Of a DNA stretch of 64,000 nt, positions 1 to 9,172 are shown in pieces. Under the pieces are notes generated by a model. That model was not told where the DNA came from and searched no databases. It saw only the letters and a list, made by a program, of their open reading frames with translations. The stretch lies in the NCBI RefSeq assembly GCF_004331695.1, contig NZ_SJSL01000007.1, positions 62,001 through 126,000 on the forward strand. The letters are read 5' to 3'. Made by a program: the position numbers and the translations under genes. How positions within the stretch are numbered: position 1 is the first letter of the stretch; every line of letters starts with the position of its first letter. This DNA is from Pedobacter psychroterrae. Lineage in GTDB: Bacteria > Bacteroidota > Bacteroidia > Sphingobacteriales > Sphingobacteriaceae.

Positions 1-87
1 CTGAACATTTGGCACTGACATATACTCAGTTTTTGCAAAAGAACTGCCCACCAGGAGGTAAATAGTAACAAATACATAGTGAAACAT
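1..87 (-). CDS. N-terminal fragment of a secreted protein (runs off left edge)
   Basis: An ATG at 87 on the minus strand opens 29 codons that stay open to the window edge. The translation begins with a typical signal peptide: a hydrophobic stretch (YVFVTIYLLVG) followed by SSFA-KTEY, a good signal-peptidase I site. An in-frame TGA lies six codons upstream, so the start is bounded. The body of the protein is outside the window, so no family can be named. It is divergent from the Mla-type operon. The signal is clear but short, so a chance ORF cannot be excluded. Confidence 0.5.
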   Translation of the reverse strand, partial: MFHYVFVTIYLLVGSSFAKTEYMSVPNVQ

Positions 88-236
88 CAACAGAGTTTCA
101 CATCAATACCATTTTTGTTAGCGACCAGGTGATTATTTATAAAATGGCGCATAATTTGATGGGGAGTGTTCGCTGTTCATAAACAAACTGGGCCGCAGAG
201 ATTATAAACAGACTGTAATGAGATTAAGCCACATAA
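88..236. other. Divergent intergenic region upstream of the MCE operon
   Basis: No gene is seen here. It must hold the promoters for the truncated secreted gene to the left and the MCE transport operon to the right, but I find no exact TAnnTTTG element; the nearest is TAATTTG around 152-159, one base short of the consensus spacing. Confidence 0.4.
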
Positions 237-1043
237 ATGGACACAAAAGCTGAAGACCTGACAATTCAAAAAGAAATTAAAGGTCCGGGAAGGCTATTCA
301 GGATATTTATCACACTGTATGATGTTTTCCAGTTCATAGGGCGTTTTTTTAAGGAAGGTTTTCTGCCACCCTATGAAGGAAAAGAACTGATGAAGCAATG
401 TTATGACATTGGTTACCGCTCGCTTGCCTTAATATCCCTGACAGGTTTTATCACCGGTGTAGTATTCACCAAACAGTCAAGACCCTCTCTTGCAGAATTT
501 GGGGCCACGTCATGGCTCCCTTCTCTGGTAGGAATCGCATTACTCAGAACACTGGCCCCCTTATTGACTTCATTAATCGCTGCCGGAAAGGTAGGATCAA
601 GTATAGGGGCTGAATTGGGATCTATGAGGGTAACAGAGCAAATAGATGCCATGGAAGTATCTGCTACCAATCCATTTAAATTCCTAGTTACCACCAGGGT
701 ACTCGCTGCCACGATAACCATCCCAATCCTTACCTTTTACACGGCCCTGGTAGGAATGCTTGGCTCTTTATTAAACGTTTCTATGGGTGAAGGAACCAGT
801 GCTAAACTATTCTTTCAGTCATCTTTAGAATCCATCACATTTCTCGATATTACGGCATCTACGGTCAAAGCAATAATCTTTGGCTTTACCATTGGTATGG
901 TGGGTTGCTATCAGGGTTATAATTCGTCAAAAGGTACAGAGGGTGTAGGAAAAGCTGCCAATGCATCGGTGGTAATCGGTATGTTCCTGATCTTTATAGA
1001 AGAGGTGATCTCAGTCCAGTTTTTTGGCTTATTCAGAACTTAA
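237..1043 (+). CDS. MlaE-type ABC transporter permease (DUF140)
   Basis: This is the inner-membrane permease of an MCE/Mla-type phospholipid (or other hydrophobic substrate) transporter. The 268 residues have the usual MlaE length and layout: a cytoplasmic N-terminal region with an amphipathic interfacial helix, then about five membrane helices from residue 60 on. The hallmark MlaE segment is at about residues 115-150 (AAGKVGSSIGAELGSMRVTE, then QIDAMEV). It is the first gene of a three-gene operon, with the ATPase starting 3 bp after its stop and an MCE protein following. The family is known to shuttle lipids between inner and outer membrane; the direction and cargo here are not visible. No fusion or damage is seen. 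Confidence 0.92.
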   Translation: MDTKAEDLTIQKEIKGPGRLFRIFITLYDVFQFIGRFFKEGFLPPYEGKELMKQCYDIGYRSLALISLTGFITGVVFTKQSRPSLAEFGATSWLPSLVGIALLRTLAPLLTSLIAAGKVGSSIGAELGSMRVTEQIDAMEVSATNPFKFLVTTRVLAATITIPILTFYTALVGMLGSLLNVSMGEGTSAKLFFQSSLESITFLDITASTVKAIIFGFTIGMVGCYQGYNSSKGTEGVGKAANASVVIGMFLIFIEEVISVQFFGLFRT

Positions 1044-1046
1044 GTT

Positions 1047-1817
1047 ATGGAAAAAAAGAAAGCAACATCAGATCTGGAAAAAGTAATAGAGATCAAAGGG
1101 CTGTACAAATCCTTTGGAAACTATCACGTACTAAAAGGTGTGGACCTGGATTTATACAATCGTGAAAACCTGGTAGTACTGGGGAAATCGGGTACCGGTA
1201 AATCTGTATTGATCAAAATAGTAGTGGGCCTGCTCACACCTGACAGCGGAGAAGTGAAAGTACTGAATCAAATAGTGGATCAGATTACTTACAAACAGCT
1301 GCTGGCACTTAGGCTAAAAGTTGGCTTTTCTTTTCAGAACAGCGCCTTGTATGACAGTATGACTGTAAGAGAAAACCTCAAGTTTCCACTGGTGCGTAAT
1401 CAGAGAAAACTTACTAAAGGGGAAGTAAACAGTGCTGTAGAAGAAATGCTGGATGCCGTAGGCCTGCTGAGCACCATCAATCAAATGCCTTCCGAACTTT
1501 CAGGCGGACAAAGGAAACGGATAGGAATAGCAAGAACATTGATCCTTAGGCCTGAAATTATGCTTTATGACGAACCAACGGCAGGTCTTGACCCCATTAC
1601 CTGCCTGGAGATCAATAGTCTGATCAACGAGGTACAGGAGCGCTTTAATACCAGTTCCATAATTATCACGCACGATTTAACTTGTGCAAAAGCCGTTGGC
1701 AACCGAGTAGCCATGCTACTGGATGGCAAATTTGAACGCCAGGGGACTTTTGACGAGGTATTTAACACAAACGACGAACGGGTAAAACCATTTTACGATT
1801 ACAATTTTATTCAATAG
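1047..1817 (+). CDS. MlaF-type ABC transporter ATP-binding protein
   Basis: This is the ATPase that powers the MCE transporter. The 256 residues contain a Walker A motif GKSGTGKS near residue 47, a Q-loop (SFQNSALYDSMTVREN), the ABC signature LSGGQRKR near residue 150, Walker B IMLYDEP followed by TAGLDP, and the switch histidine in IIITHDL. SALYDSMTV is typical of the MlaF subfamily. The gene sits between the permease and the MCE-domain protein with gaps of 3 and 5 bp, so the three are almost certainly one transcript and one complex. All catalytic motifs are intact. Confidence 0.93.
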   Translation: MEKKKATSDLEKVIEIKGLYKSFGNYHVLKGVDLDLYNRENLVVLGKSGTGKSVLIKIVVGLLTPDSGEVKVLNQIVDQITYKQLLALRLKVGFSFQNSALYDSMTVRENLKFPLVRNQRKLTKGEVNSAVEEMLDAVGLLSTINQMPSELSGGQRKRIGIARTLILRPEIMLYDEPTAGLDPITCLEINSLINEVQERFNTSSIIITHDLTCAKAVGNRVAMLLDGKFERQGTFDEVFNTNDERVKPFYDYNFIQ

Positions 1818-1822
1818 AAATT

Positions 1823-2806
1823 ATGCAGGTAACAGACAATCGCCGCAAAATAGTAGTAGGAGCATTCATCCTTTTAGGCCTGGCGATCTTTATATTAGGT
1901 GTTTTTACATTAGGAAGTCAGAAAAAAGCATTTGTTAAAAGTTTTACAGTAGACGTCATTTTCAATGACATACAAGGACTAAAAACAGGCAATAACGTTT
2001 GGTTTTCCGGAGTTAAAATTGGGACTATCAAGAAAATCCAGTTCTATGGAAACTCACAGGTGCAGGTTCTTTTAAATATAGAAGAAGAAGCCCACAAGTA
2101 TATCCATAAGGATGCTTCAGCAAGCATCAGCTCTGATGGATTGATTGGTAATAAAATTATTGTGATCAATGGAGGAACACCTAAGTTTCCATTTGTAGAG
2201 GACGGCGATCGTCTGCGTGTGAATACTACCCTGTCTACAGACGATATCATGAAAACCTTTCAGGTAAACAACAAGAACCTGGTAGACGTAACTTCCGATT
2301 TTAAAATACTGGCCAAAAGCCTGGTAGAAGGTAAAGGAACCGTAGGTGCTTTACTAACTGATCAGCAGATTGCTGAAGATTTTAAAGCGATTGTAATAAA
2401 CCTAAGGAACACTACTGCATCAGCAAACAAGATGGCGACAGAACTGGATGCTTTTACCAAGACATTGAATACAAAAGGCGGATTGGCAGATAAACTATTG
2501 ACCGACACCGCTGTATTTGCAAAATTGGAAGCATCAGTATCAGAATTGCAGAAAACAGCAAATGCTGCTGCTTTGATGACAGAAAACCTAAACAAGGCCT
2601 CTGCTAAATTTAATCAGCCGGACAATGCTGTCGGTATCTTGCTCAATGATCAGAAAACAGGTGAACAAGTAAAAGCAATCATGCAAAACATAGAAACCAG
2701 CAGCAAGAAGCTGGATGAAAACCTGGAAGCTTTACAGCATAATTTTCTGCTGAGGGGATTCTTTAAAAAGAAAGCAAAAGAAGAGGAAGCCGCAAAAAAA
2801 CCTTAA
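1823..2806 (+). CDS. MCE-domain (MlaD-like) lipid-transport protein
   Basis: This is the membrane-anchored, periplasmic substrate-binding part of the MCE transporter. A single N-terminal membrane helix lies at about residues 10-30, followed by one MCE domain at about 38-117 (VIFNDIQGLKTGNNVWFSGVKIGTIKKI is split here by its core motif GVKIGTI). The rest, to residue 327, is largely predicted helical and rich in Ala, Lys, Asn and Thr, as in Bacteroidota MCE proteins where the tail may form a tunnel. It ends in a short Lys/Glu-rich stretch. It is the last gene of the operon; no separate periplasmic shuttle (MlaC) or outer-membrane lipoprotein (MlaA) gene is adjacent. Confidence 0.9.
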   Translation: MQVTDNRRKIVVGAFILLGLAIFILGVFTLGSQKKAFVKSFTVDVIFNDIQGLKTGNNVWFSGVKIGTIKKIQFYGNSQVQVLLNIEEEAHKYIHKDASASISSDGLIGNKIIVINGGTPKFPFVEDGDRLRVNTTLSTDDIMKTFQVNNKNLVDVTSDFKILAKSLVEGKGTVGALLTDQQIAEDFKAIVINLRNTTASANKMATELDAFTKTLNTKGGLADKLLTDTAVFAKLEASVSELQKTANAAALMTENLNKASAKFNQPDNAVGILLNDQKTGEQVKAIMQNIETSSKKLDENLEALQHNFLLRGFFKKKAKEEEAAKKP

Positions 2807-2812
2807 ATCGGA

Positions 2813-4768
2813 CTATTTAAAATAGATCATAAATTTGGTTCCCTTAGCAGGGGTACTTTCTACAAGGACTTTACCCCCCATGGCATCTATCTGATTTTTT
2901 GAAATAAACAGGCCCACTCCTTTTGAGTCCGGATTTCCATTGAATGTCTTGTACATTCCAAACAATTGATCTCCATGCTTGGCCAGATCTATTCCTACAC
3001 CATTATCTGCTATCTGAAACACGATTTGTCCCCCATCAATGAATGTACTCAGATCTATTTCCGGAGCCCTGTCAGGATGACTATACCGTATCGCATTAAA
3101 AATAAAATTCAATAAAATACTTTCCAGATAGGCAGGATTGTAATTGACCATTATACTATCCTGCACATTATTTTTGATAACTGCCTTTTTCAAAACCACC
3201 TGATCATTTAAGATATCCAGTGTTTTTCTGATAAAAACTGACAGGTTTAGGGGTTCAGTGGAGACATCTATGCTTGTCTGAATATTGACTACTTTGTTCA
3301 GGTTTAACATGGCATCATTCAACGACCCTGAGACAGTTTTTAACAGATCTACCATTTCCTTTCTCTCCGATTCAGATTCTGTGATCTCTAGTAGATTGGT
3401 GATAGCCTGTATGTTACTCGCGTGTGATCTGAGGTTGTGTGATACGATATAGGAAAAGTTCAGCAACCGTTTATTTTGCTCATTAACCAGGTCATCCGCA
3501 GCTTTACGGTCTGTTATATCTTCAATGATCAAAATATTGCTTTTTGGCTGTTCGTCTTCATTCCATAAGGGAGTTTCGACTATATTGGCCCATTTTATAT
3601 GACCTTCTTTATGGATATATCTGGTCTGCATCCTGAACTCAGTAATCAAACCCAGCCTCAGACTGGTTATTTTATCAATTTCCGATGCTATATCATCAGG
3701 ATAAGTAACGCTTTGCAGGCTCTGATCATTTAATTCATATTCATTATAACCGAGGATTTCGCACAGTTTTTTGTTAACCTGCAAAAAATTGCCATTCCGC
3801 GAATTTACCACTGCAATACCAATCGCAGCTTCATCAAATATGGTCTTAAACTTTACTTCTGTTTCCAGCAACTTTACCGCTTGAAGATCTACCAGGCGCT
3901 GTAGTTCGGCTGGTTTCTTTAAAAGCTTTGTCACCAGTACAGCACATATCACAGCAAGGAAAAGCCCAAGTAACAAAGGATACAAAACCTGGATAATAGC
4001 ATTATGGTCATCACTGGAAACAATATACAACCTCCAGTTTCCATCAGGAAAAATTGCCGTTTCATAACTACTATTTTTTAAATCTGTATTCCCTGGCAGA
4101 TAAAATTCCTCCTTGCCGCTCGTAATGTTAAACTTGGAAAACTGGAAATAAAATCTTTTATCTTTCACATTCAATGCGCCAACATCACTCAGGAATGTAT
4201 TAAGATTAATGACAACGGCGGAAAAACCCCAAAACTTGTTTTCCATATATACAGGCAGTCTCCCCACGATGCCTATCCCGCCCTGCAATAACTTATCAGG
4301 ACCCAGGAAGTACATTTTTCGGTTTTTTACTGACGAATATGCCCTGTATTTATTATCTTTTTTTGCAATGAATACATTTGAATTTAATGCGCCTTCATTA
4401 CCCTTTAGCGGGTAGATGTATTTGATGATTCCATTGGGCACCAGCTGAACAGCCTTAAATTTGGTATTGGTGCTGATTAACTGGGCGGCAACTGCCTCAA
4501 AGTTCCTAGGTTCTCCCTTATCATCAATGGTCAAAGCCAAAGTCAGGGCAGCCGTATAACTATTTTTGAGAGATTGTTCAATGTTCTGCTTAACGACATT
4601 CAATATGCTGAGCATCTCACGGTGCTCATTTTCTTTAACGATTTTATACCGCTGATTGGTAATAAGGCCGATCAGCAGCAGTAAAAACAAAAAGACAAAA
4701 AAACCGGTTAGTTTAGGTCTGCTAAGTAACCATCCTGTTATTTTTGCCAACTTTACATCAAGATTCAT
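2813..4768 (-). CDS. CHASE-PAS sensor histidine kinase
   Basis: A membrane-bound sensor kinase of 651 residues. A first membrane helix is at about 20-38, a periplasmic CHASE-type sensor domain at about 60-250 (GIIKYIYPLKGNEGAL is a characteristic CHASE stretch), and a second helix at about 259-282. A PAS/PAC module follows at about 305-425 (VNKKLCEILGYNEYEL). The phosphoacceptor is probably H444 in SHNLRSH, and the ATPase domain carries N558 in FIFNAIRYS and the G1 box ADNGVGID near 588. No response regulator is adjacent, so it is an orphan kinase. It is convergent with the MCE operon with a gap of only 6 bp. CHASE domains bind small extracellular ligands; the ligand is unknown. Confidence 0.88.
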   Translation of the reverse strand: MNLDVKLAKITGWLLSRPKLTGFFVFLFLLLLIGLITNQRYKIVKENEHREMLSILNVVKQNIEQSLKNSYTAALTLALTIDDKGEPRNFEAVAAQLISTNTKFKAVQLVPNGIIKYIYPLKGNEGALNSNVFIAKKDNKYRAYSSVKNRKMYFLGPDKLLQGGIGIVGRLPVYMENKFWGFSAVVINLNTFLSDVGALNVKDKRFYFQFSKFNITSGKEEFYLPGNTDLKNSSYETAIFPDGNWRLYIVSSDDHNAIIQVLYPLLLGLFLAVICAVLVTKLLKKPAELQRLVDLQAVKLLETEVKFKTIFDEAAIGIAVVNSRNGNFLQVNKKLCEILGYNEYELNDQSLQSVTYPDDIASEIDKITSLRLGLITEFRMQTRYIHKEGHIKWANIVETPLWNEDEQPKSNILIIEDITDRKAADDLVNEQNKRLLNFSYIVSHNLRSHASNIQAITNLLEITESESERKEMVDLLKTVSGSLNDAMLNLNKVVNIQTSIDVSTEPLNLSVFIRKTLDILNDQVVLKKAVIKNNVQDSIMVNYNPAYLESILLNFIFNAIRYSHPDRAPEIDLSTFIDGGQIVFQIADNGVGIDLAKHGDQLFGMYKTFNGNPDSKGVGLFISKNQIDAMGGKVLVESTPAKGTKFMIYFK

Positions 4769-4867
4769 AAAAGTCCCTGCAAGGTTGGAGAATTATAAAT
4801 CCTCAAACAAATTTCCACCTTGTTAATATAAACTTAAACAATTAAATCAACCTAACAAAGCCGACAA

Positions 4868-4896
4868 TTGGTATTCATTGTTTTTATTTAATTTAG
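4868..4896 (+). promoter_or_regulatory. Predicted Bacteroidota promoter for the epimerase-like gene
   Basis: TTG (4868-4870), an 18-bp spacer and TAATTTAG (4889-4896) match the Bacteroidota sigma consensus TTTG/TAnnTTTG with one mismatch in the -7 element. It lies just before the ATG at 4914, and this argues against the in-frame ATG at 4878, which would fall inside the promoter. Confidence 0.4.
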
Positions 4897-4913
4897 CAAC
4901 TTATAAAGCCATT

Positions 4914-5780
4914 ATGATCACTATTGAAAATGAATATATAAGTGCTGATTTTGCAGCCAAAGGTGCCGAACTTCAAAGCCTTAAAAGCAAAAAACACAAC
5001 CTGGAATATATGTGGAGCGGAAATCCGGAATTTTGGGGTAAATATAGCCCGGTCCTTTTCCCCGTTATAGGAGCCCTAAAAGATGGTATTTATTATTTTG
5101 ATGGAAAGGAATATCAACTTCCCAGGCATGGTTTTGCAAGAGACAAAACATTTAAGGTTGAGCAATTGAATCAAACCGAAGTGTTGTTTACATTAAACCA
5201 GGACGAAGAAACCCTAAAGAGCTACCCTTTTGAGTTTATACTACAACTGCATTATAAAATTTCAGGTGCAGAACTTACCTGCACCTGCACAGTTATAAAC
5301 CCTGCCGACAAACACCTTCTATTCTCATATGGCAACCATCCGGCTTTTGCTACGCCCGTTACCGCTGGCTTAAAGTACAATGATTATTACCTTCAGTTCA
5401 ACAACGATAGTACACTCACTTACCATAAAATCAACAACGATCTTATTGACAATGAAACCCTAACGATAGTTCTTGAAAACAATATCCTGCCACTGCAGCA
5501 TAAACTTTTCTATGAAGATGCCCTGGTTTTTAAAGCACTCAAAAGTGACCAGATCTCATTGCGCAACACGCAGAATGATCATGGAATACACTATCATTTT
5601 AAAGATTTTCCCTATTTTGGGATCTGGGCTGCCAAGCATGCAGACTTTGTATGCCTGGAGGCCTGGTGTGGAATTGCTGACGGAATAAATCACAACCAGC
5701 AACTGAAGGACAAGGAAGGTATCATTACTTTGCCTCCAGACGATAGCTGGGAACGGAGCTGGTCGGTAACCTGTTTTTAG
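4914..5780 (+). CDS. Aldose 1-epimerase family protein (LacX/YeaD-like)
   Basis: A cytoplasmic enzyme of the galactose-mutarotase fold, which interconverts anomers of free or phosphorylated hexoses. About 288 residues from the preferred start at 4914 (MITIENEY); an ATG at 4878 would add 12 residues but overlaps the likely promoter. Family signatures are the N-terminal GAELQSLKSKKHN and YMWSGNPEFWGKYSPVLFPVIG, the PRHGFARDK segment with a conserved histidine, and GNHPAF with a second. This matches the LacX-type subgroup rather than classical GalM. It stands alone; its last four bases overlap the convergent DUF4249 gene. The true substrate cannot be told from sequence. Confidence 0.85.
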   Translation: MITIENEYISADFAAKGAELQSLKSKKHNLEYMWSGNPEFWGKYSPVLFPVIGALKDGIYYFDGKEYQLPRHGFARDKTFKVEQLNQTEVLFTLNQDEETLKSYPFEFILQLHYKISGAELTCTCTVINPADKHLLFSYGNHPAFATPVTAGLKYNDYYLQFNNDSTLTYHKINNDLIDNETLTIVLENNILPLQHKLFYEDALVFKALKSDQISLRNTQNDHGIHYHFKDFPYFGIWAAKHADFVCLEAWCGIADGINHNQQLKDKEGIITLPPDDSWERSWSVTCF

Positions 5781-6571
5781 TCCGGTATCGTGGCAGTCCT
5801 GCGGCTAGAAGTGTAGGCACTGAATACTCCCAATGCACCATTACTGAAGTTTGATGGCGGATTACTTGGCGCTATCGGCGGGCCACCTCCACCCATATTT
5901 TGAGACAAACTATAAAAATACCGATATACATTTCGGTCTATACACAAGAATTCCACATCTATCTGATCGTCACGTTCTAAATCGCTGAGGTCATAGAATA
6001 TCGTATTGGCCACTTCGTTACCATCATTAAACCGGTCCTCACTAACAACATCCTCTTCAATTTTTCCTTTTACTCTGAGTATATACCTGTAATAGTTTGG
6101 TGCACCCCGCGGGTCAAGATAATTGACATCGACGAACCTGCTTTTCTCCCCGAAGAAATTATAGTCTTTAAAAGTTAACGAATCTATATGCACTTTATCA
6201 GGCATAGTGGAAGTGGCAATATAGGTTTTACCTTCCAGATTAACTGTTAGCGTATATTTTACTCCCGACCTCCCGCGAATTCTCGGACTATTATATATTC
6301 CAGGTTCTACTTCCGTATAGTTCACAACATTTCCGGTATTGGATGTTAAAACAACCGTAGCACCAGAAGCCCCGTTAAATTTATTGGGCTGCGTAAAGTC
6401 ATAGGTCTTGGATAATCTTACTACCTGAATTTCACCCTGATCACTCAATCCTGCATCGATCACTACGGCAGCACCCGCGTTGTCCAGTTCCAGTGTGATT
6501 ATTTTCTCACAACTTGTGAGCAAAAGCACGGCGGCGAATAAGCCCGTTAAAAATGTATAGGTAAGTCTCAT
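5777..6571 (-). CDS. DUF4249 lipoprotein, partner of the TonB receptor
   Basis: A 264-residue outer-membrane lipoprotein of the DUF4249 family. It has an N-terminal hydrophobic segment and a lipobox LLTSC at about residues 17-21, then a mostly beta-structured body with the family-typical N-terminal pattern (CEKIITLELDNAGAAVVIDAG). In Bacteroidota, DUF4249 genes regularly follow a TonB-dependent receptor gene, as here with a 3-bp gap, so the product probably acts as a surface accessory to that receptor. The substrate is unknown. Its 3' end overlaps the convergent epimerase-like gene by 4 bp. Confidence 0.85.
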   Translation of the reverse strand: MRLTYTFLTGLFAAVLLLTSCEKIITLELDNAGAAVVIDAGLSDQGEIQVVRLSKTYDFTQPNKFNGASGATVVLTSNTGNVVNYTEVEPGIYNSPRIRGRSGVKYTLTVNLEGKTYIATSTMPDKVHIDSLTFKDYNFFGEKSRFVDVNYLDPRGAPNYYRYILRVKGKIEEDVVSEDRFNDGNEVANTIFYDLSDLERDDQIDVEFLCIDRNVYRYFYSLSQNMGGGGPPIAPSNPPSNFSNGALGVFSAYTSSRRTATIPD

Positions 6572-6574
6572 GAA

Positions 6575-8905
6575 TTAAAATTTAAAGTTCCATGTTACGG
6601 AAGGTATTATTCCAAATAATGTAGTCTGAGTTACTCTTGTTCTTGTTAAATCATCAGGATCGTCCTCAAAATCAATAGAGAAGGCATTCTGTCTGTTGTA
6701 CAGGTTGTATATGCCGAAAGACCAGCTCGACTGAAGTTTCTTCCCAGGCTTACCTTCAAGCGTAGCTGCTACGTCCAGTCTGTGGTATGCAGGTGTTCTG
6801 TATCCATTCTTTTCTGTATAATAAAACACGGTACGCCCATTGATCTGATACTTCCCACTCGGATATGTCACCGCATTTCCTGTATTGTATACAAAAACCG
6901 ACGAGAATGTCCAGCGAGGACCAGCTTTGTATATTCCTACCAATGAAAGGTCATGTGTTCTGTCTTGCTTTGCATAAAACCACCTACCATCATTGATTCC
7001 ATCAAAGAGTCTTTCCGTTTTTGACCAGGTATAACCAATCCAGCCATTGAACTTTCCAAACCTTTTCTTCAGGAACAGCTCCAATCCATATGCGCGCCCG
7101 TCTCCATAAAGAAGGTCAGCTTCTACATTTGCGTTTCCTCTCAAATCTGTTCCGCTCCGGTATTCAATCTGGTTCTGCATCCATTTATAGTAAATCTCGG
7201 CCGAGAACTCATATTTGTCATCGTTGAAATTACGAAAGTATCCGGTAGCGATCTGATCAGCGATTTCAGGCTTCACATTGTTACTGTTCATGATGTAAAG
7301 ATCCGTCGGTGAAGTTGAAGTAGAATTAGACATCAGGTGGATATTCTGGATATTCCTGGTGTACGCACTTTTAATAGAGCTGGAAGGTGATAGTTGATAA
7401 CTAGCGGATATCCTTGGCTCCAGATTAAGATAGGATTTAACAAATTCACCGGACTTGTAGGGCGCGGTAGCGGTGATATTTCCATCCTCGTCATAGGACT
7501 TTATATTTCCCGGACCGAGTAAAGAAAAACTACTCAGCCGAAGTCCATAAACGAGGTTCAGCGTTTCGGTCACCGTCCACTCATCAGACAGGTATGTAGC
7601 TAGTTCGATGCCTTTGCGATCCTCATAGTTGGTTTGATTTACACTGGACGAACCTGAAGATGTTAGCTTACCAGGTGCAATGGTATGATGTATGGCATTA
7701 ACACCAAATTTCAGGTTATGCTTATTACTTAAACTATATTCAAAATCTTGTTTGAGATTGAAATCCTTGATCGAGGAGTTGACCTCAAAATTGTTGTCTT
7801 CAGACAAATTCTGAATTACATAATTATAATTACTGTAAATCAACGATGTATTAGAAAAAAGTCGGTTGCTGTACAAATGGTTCCAGCGCAGGGTGACAGT
7901 TGAATTCCCCCAGTTAAACCCGAAAGAGTCCGCAATGCCAAGTTTGTCCCTTCCAAAGTAACCAGAAAGAAACAGCGTATTCTTTTCATCCAGCTGATAA
8001 TTTGCTTTGGCATTGAGATCGTAAAAATACAGTGTATTGTTGCTGATTGCACTGTCCGGGGCAAACGCGAGAAATGCATCCAGATAAGTTCTTCTCCCAC
8101 TGACCATAAAAGAGCCCTTGTCTTTCACAATCGGCCCCTCTACCTTTAGTCTGGAGGAAATCAGGCCTAGCCCACCTTCAGCGGTATATTCCTTGCGGTT
8201 TCCATCGTTCATCTTGATATCAAGGACTGATGCCAGCCTGCCCCCATATTGTGCCGGCATACCGCCCTTGTAAACACTGACATCCTTGATGGCATCGGAG
8301 TTGAAAGTGGAGAAAAATCCAAGCAGATGTGAGGCATTGTATACAGGCGCTTCGTCTAGGAGAATGAGGTTTTGGTCTGTGGCACCGCCCCTTACATAAA
8401 ACCCACTATTTCCCTCCCCTGCAGATTTTATACCCGGAAGCAGCTGCAAAGTTTTCAGCACGTCACGTTCGCCGAACAGTACCGGCACGCTATTGATCTC
8501 CCGAACATTCACTTTTTGCAGCCCCATTTGTGCACTGCTAATGTTTTCATCCCTTTTAGTAGCCGAAATCACCACCTCATCCAGCTTATTATCTTCGATA
8601 AGAATGAAATTCAACTTGGTGTCTTTGGTTATGGATATAGTCTGCCGCACAGTGTTGTAGCCTATAAAGCTTACAGAAAGTTCATAGTCGCCCAATGGCA
8701 TACTGGCTGAATAAAAGCCATAGGAATTGGTTACTGCTCCCCCGTTAAGCGTTCCGCTGAGCCTGATACTTGCCCCTATCAGCGTCTCCCCTGTTTCAGA
8801 GTCGGTTACATTCCCACTAAGGGTAAATTTATTTTGAGCTGATGATGGCTTACAAAAAGATAAAAGAACTACGACAAGAAGTAAAAATCTCAGTATTTTG
8901 GGCAT
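6575..8905 (-). CDS. TonB-dependent receptor with carboxypeptidase-like N-domain
   Basis: A 776-residue outer-membrane active transporter. It has a signal peptide (residues 1-23, ending PSSAQ), a carboxypeptidase-regulatory-like beta-sandwich at about 28-110 (LSGNVTDSETGETLIGASI), a plug domain at about 120-230 (PVLFGERDVLKTLQLLPGIK, then SGFYVRGGATDQNLILLDEAPVY) and a C-terminal 22-strand-type barrel ending in aromatic F (NFKF). It is shorter than SusC proteins and lacks their signature, so it is not a SusC. It is co-transcribed with the DUF4249 lipoprotein. Such pairs are common in Bacteroidota; whether the cargo is a metal chelate, a peptide or a sugar is not visible. Confidence 0.9.
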   Translation of the reverse strand: MPKILRFLLLVVVLLSFCKPSSAQNKFTLSGNVTDSETGETLIGASIRLSGTLNGGAVTNSYGFYSASMPLGDYELSVSFIGYNTVRQTISITKDTKLNFILIEDNKLDEVVISATKRDENISSAQMGLQKVNVREINSVPVLFGERDVLKTLQLLPGIKSAGEGNSGFYVRGGATDQNLILLDEAPVYNASHLLGFFSTFNSDAIKDVSVYKGGMPAQYGGRLASVLDIKMNDGNRKEYTAEGGLGLISSRLKVEGPIVKDKGSFMVSGRRTYLDAFLAFAPDSAISNNTLYFYDLNAKANYQLDEKNTLFLSGYFGRDKLGIADSFGFNWGNSTVTLRWNHLYSNRLFSNTSLIYSNYNYVIQNLSEDNNFEVNSSIKDFNLKQDFEYSLSNKHNLKFGVNAIHHTIAPGKLTSSGSSSVNQTNYEDRKGIELATYLSDEWTVTETLNLVYGLRLSSFSLLGPGNIKSYDEDGNITATAPYKSGEFVKSYLNLEPRISASYQLSPSSSIKSAYTRNIQNIHLMSNSTSTSPTDLYIMNSNNVKPEIADQIATGYFRNFNDDKYEFSAEIYYKWMQNQIEYRSGTDLRGNANVEADLLYGDGRAYGLELFLKKRFGKFNGWIGYTWSKTERLFDGINDGRWFYAKQDRTHDLSLVGIYKAGPRWTFSSVFVYNTGNAVTYPSGKYQINGRTVFYYTEKNGYRTPAYHRLDVAATLEGKPGKKLQSSWSFGIYNLYNRQNAFSIDFEDDPDDLTRTRVTQTTLFGIIPSVTWNFKF

Positions 8906-8993
8906 GGATAAACATTAGTTTGGTAAAAGTAACAAAGAAATGTTACATGCACACTACCAGATAGTTTTTTAACATATTCCCCAGCCTTCTTTC

Positions 8994-9023
8994 CTTGCCG
9001 ATCCTGCTCTGGTTGTACTTTTG
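8994..9023 (+). promoter_or_regulatory. Predicted Bacteroidota promoter for the repair operon
   Basis: CTTG (8994-8997), an 18-bp spacer and TACTTTTG (9016-9023), an exact match to TAnnTTTG. It faces the exonuclease-ligase operon and would give a leader of roughly 140 nt. The rest of the gap 8906-9172 holds nothing else I can identify. Confidence 0.45.
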
Positions 9024-9172
9024 TAGATCCTTTCAAGGTATGCAGATCTATAAAAGATTGATCAATGTTCTATCCATTTTCGATTTTTTTATATTAATCC
9101 AAAGCTGGCATGCTATCGTTCCATTCTCTATAGTGGATAAAACTTTAGGTAGCTAAAAGATGTTGTTAGGAA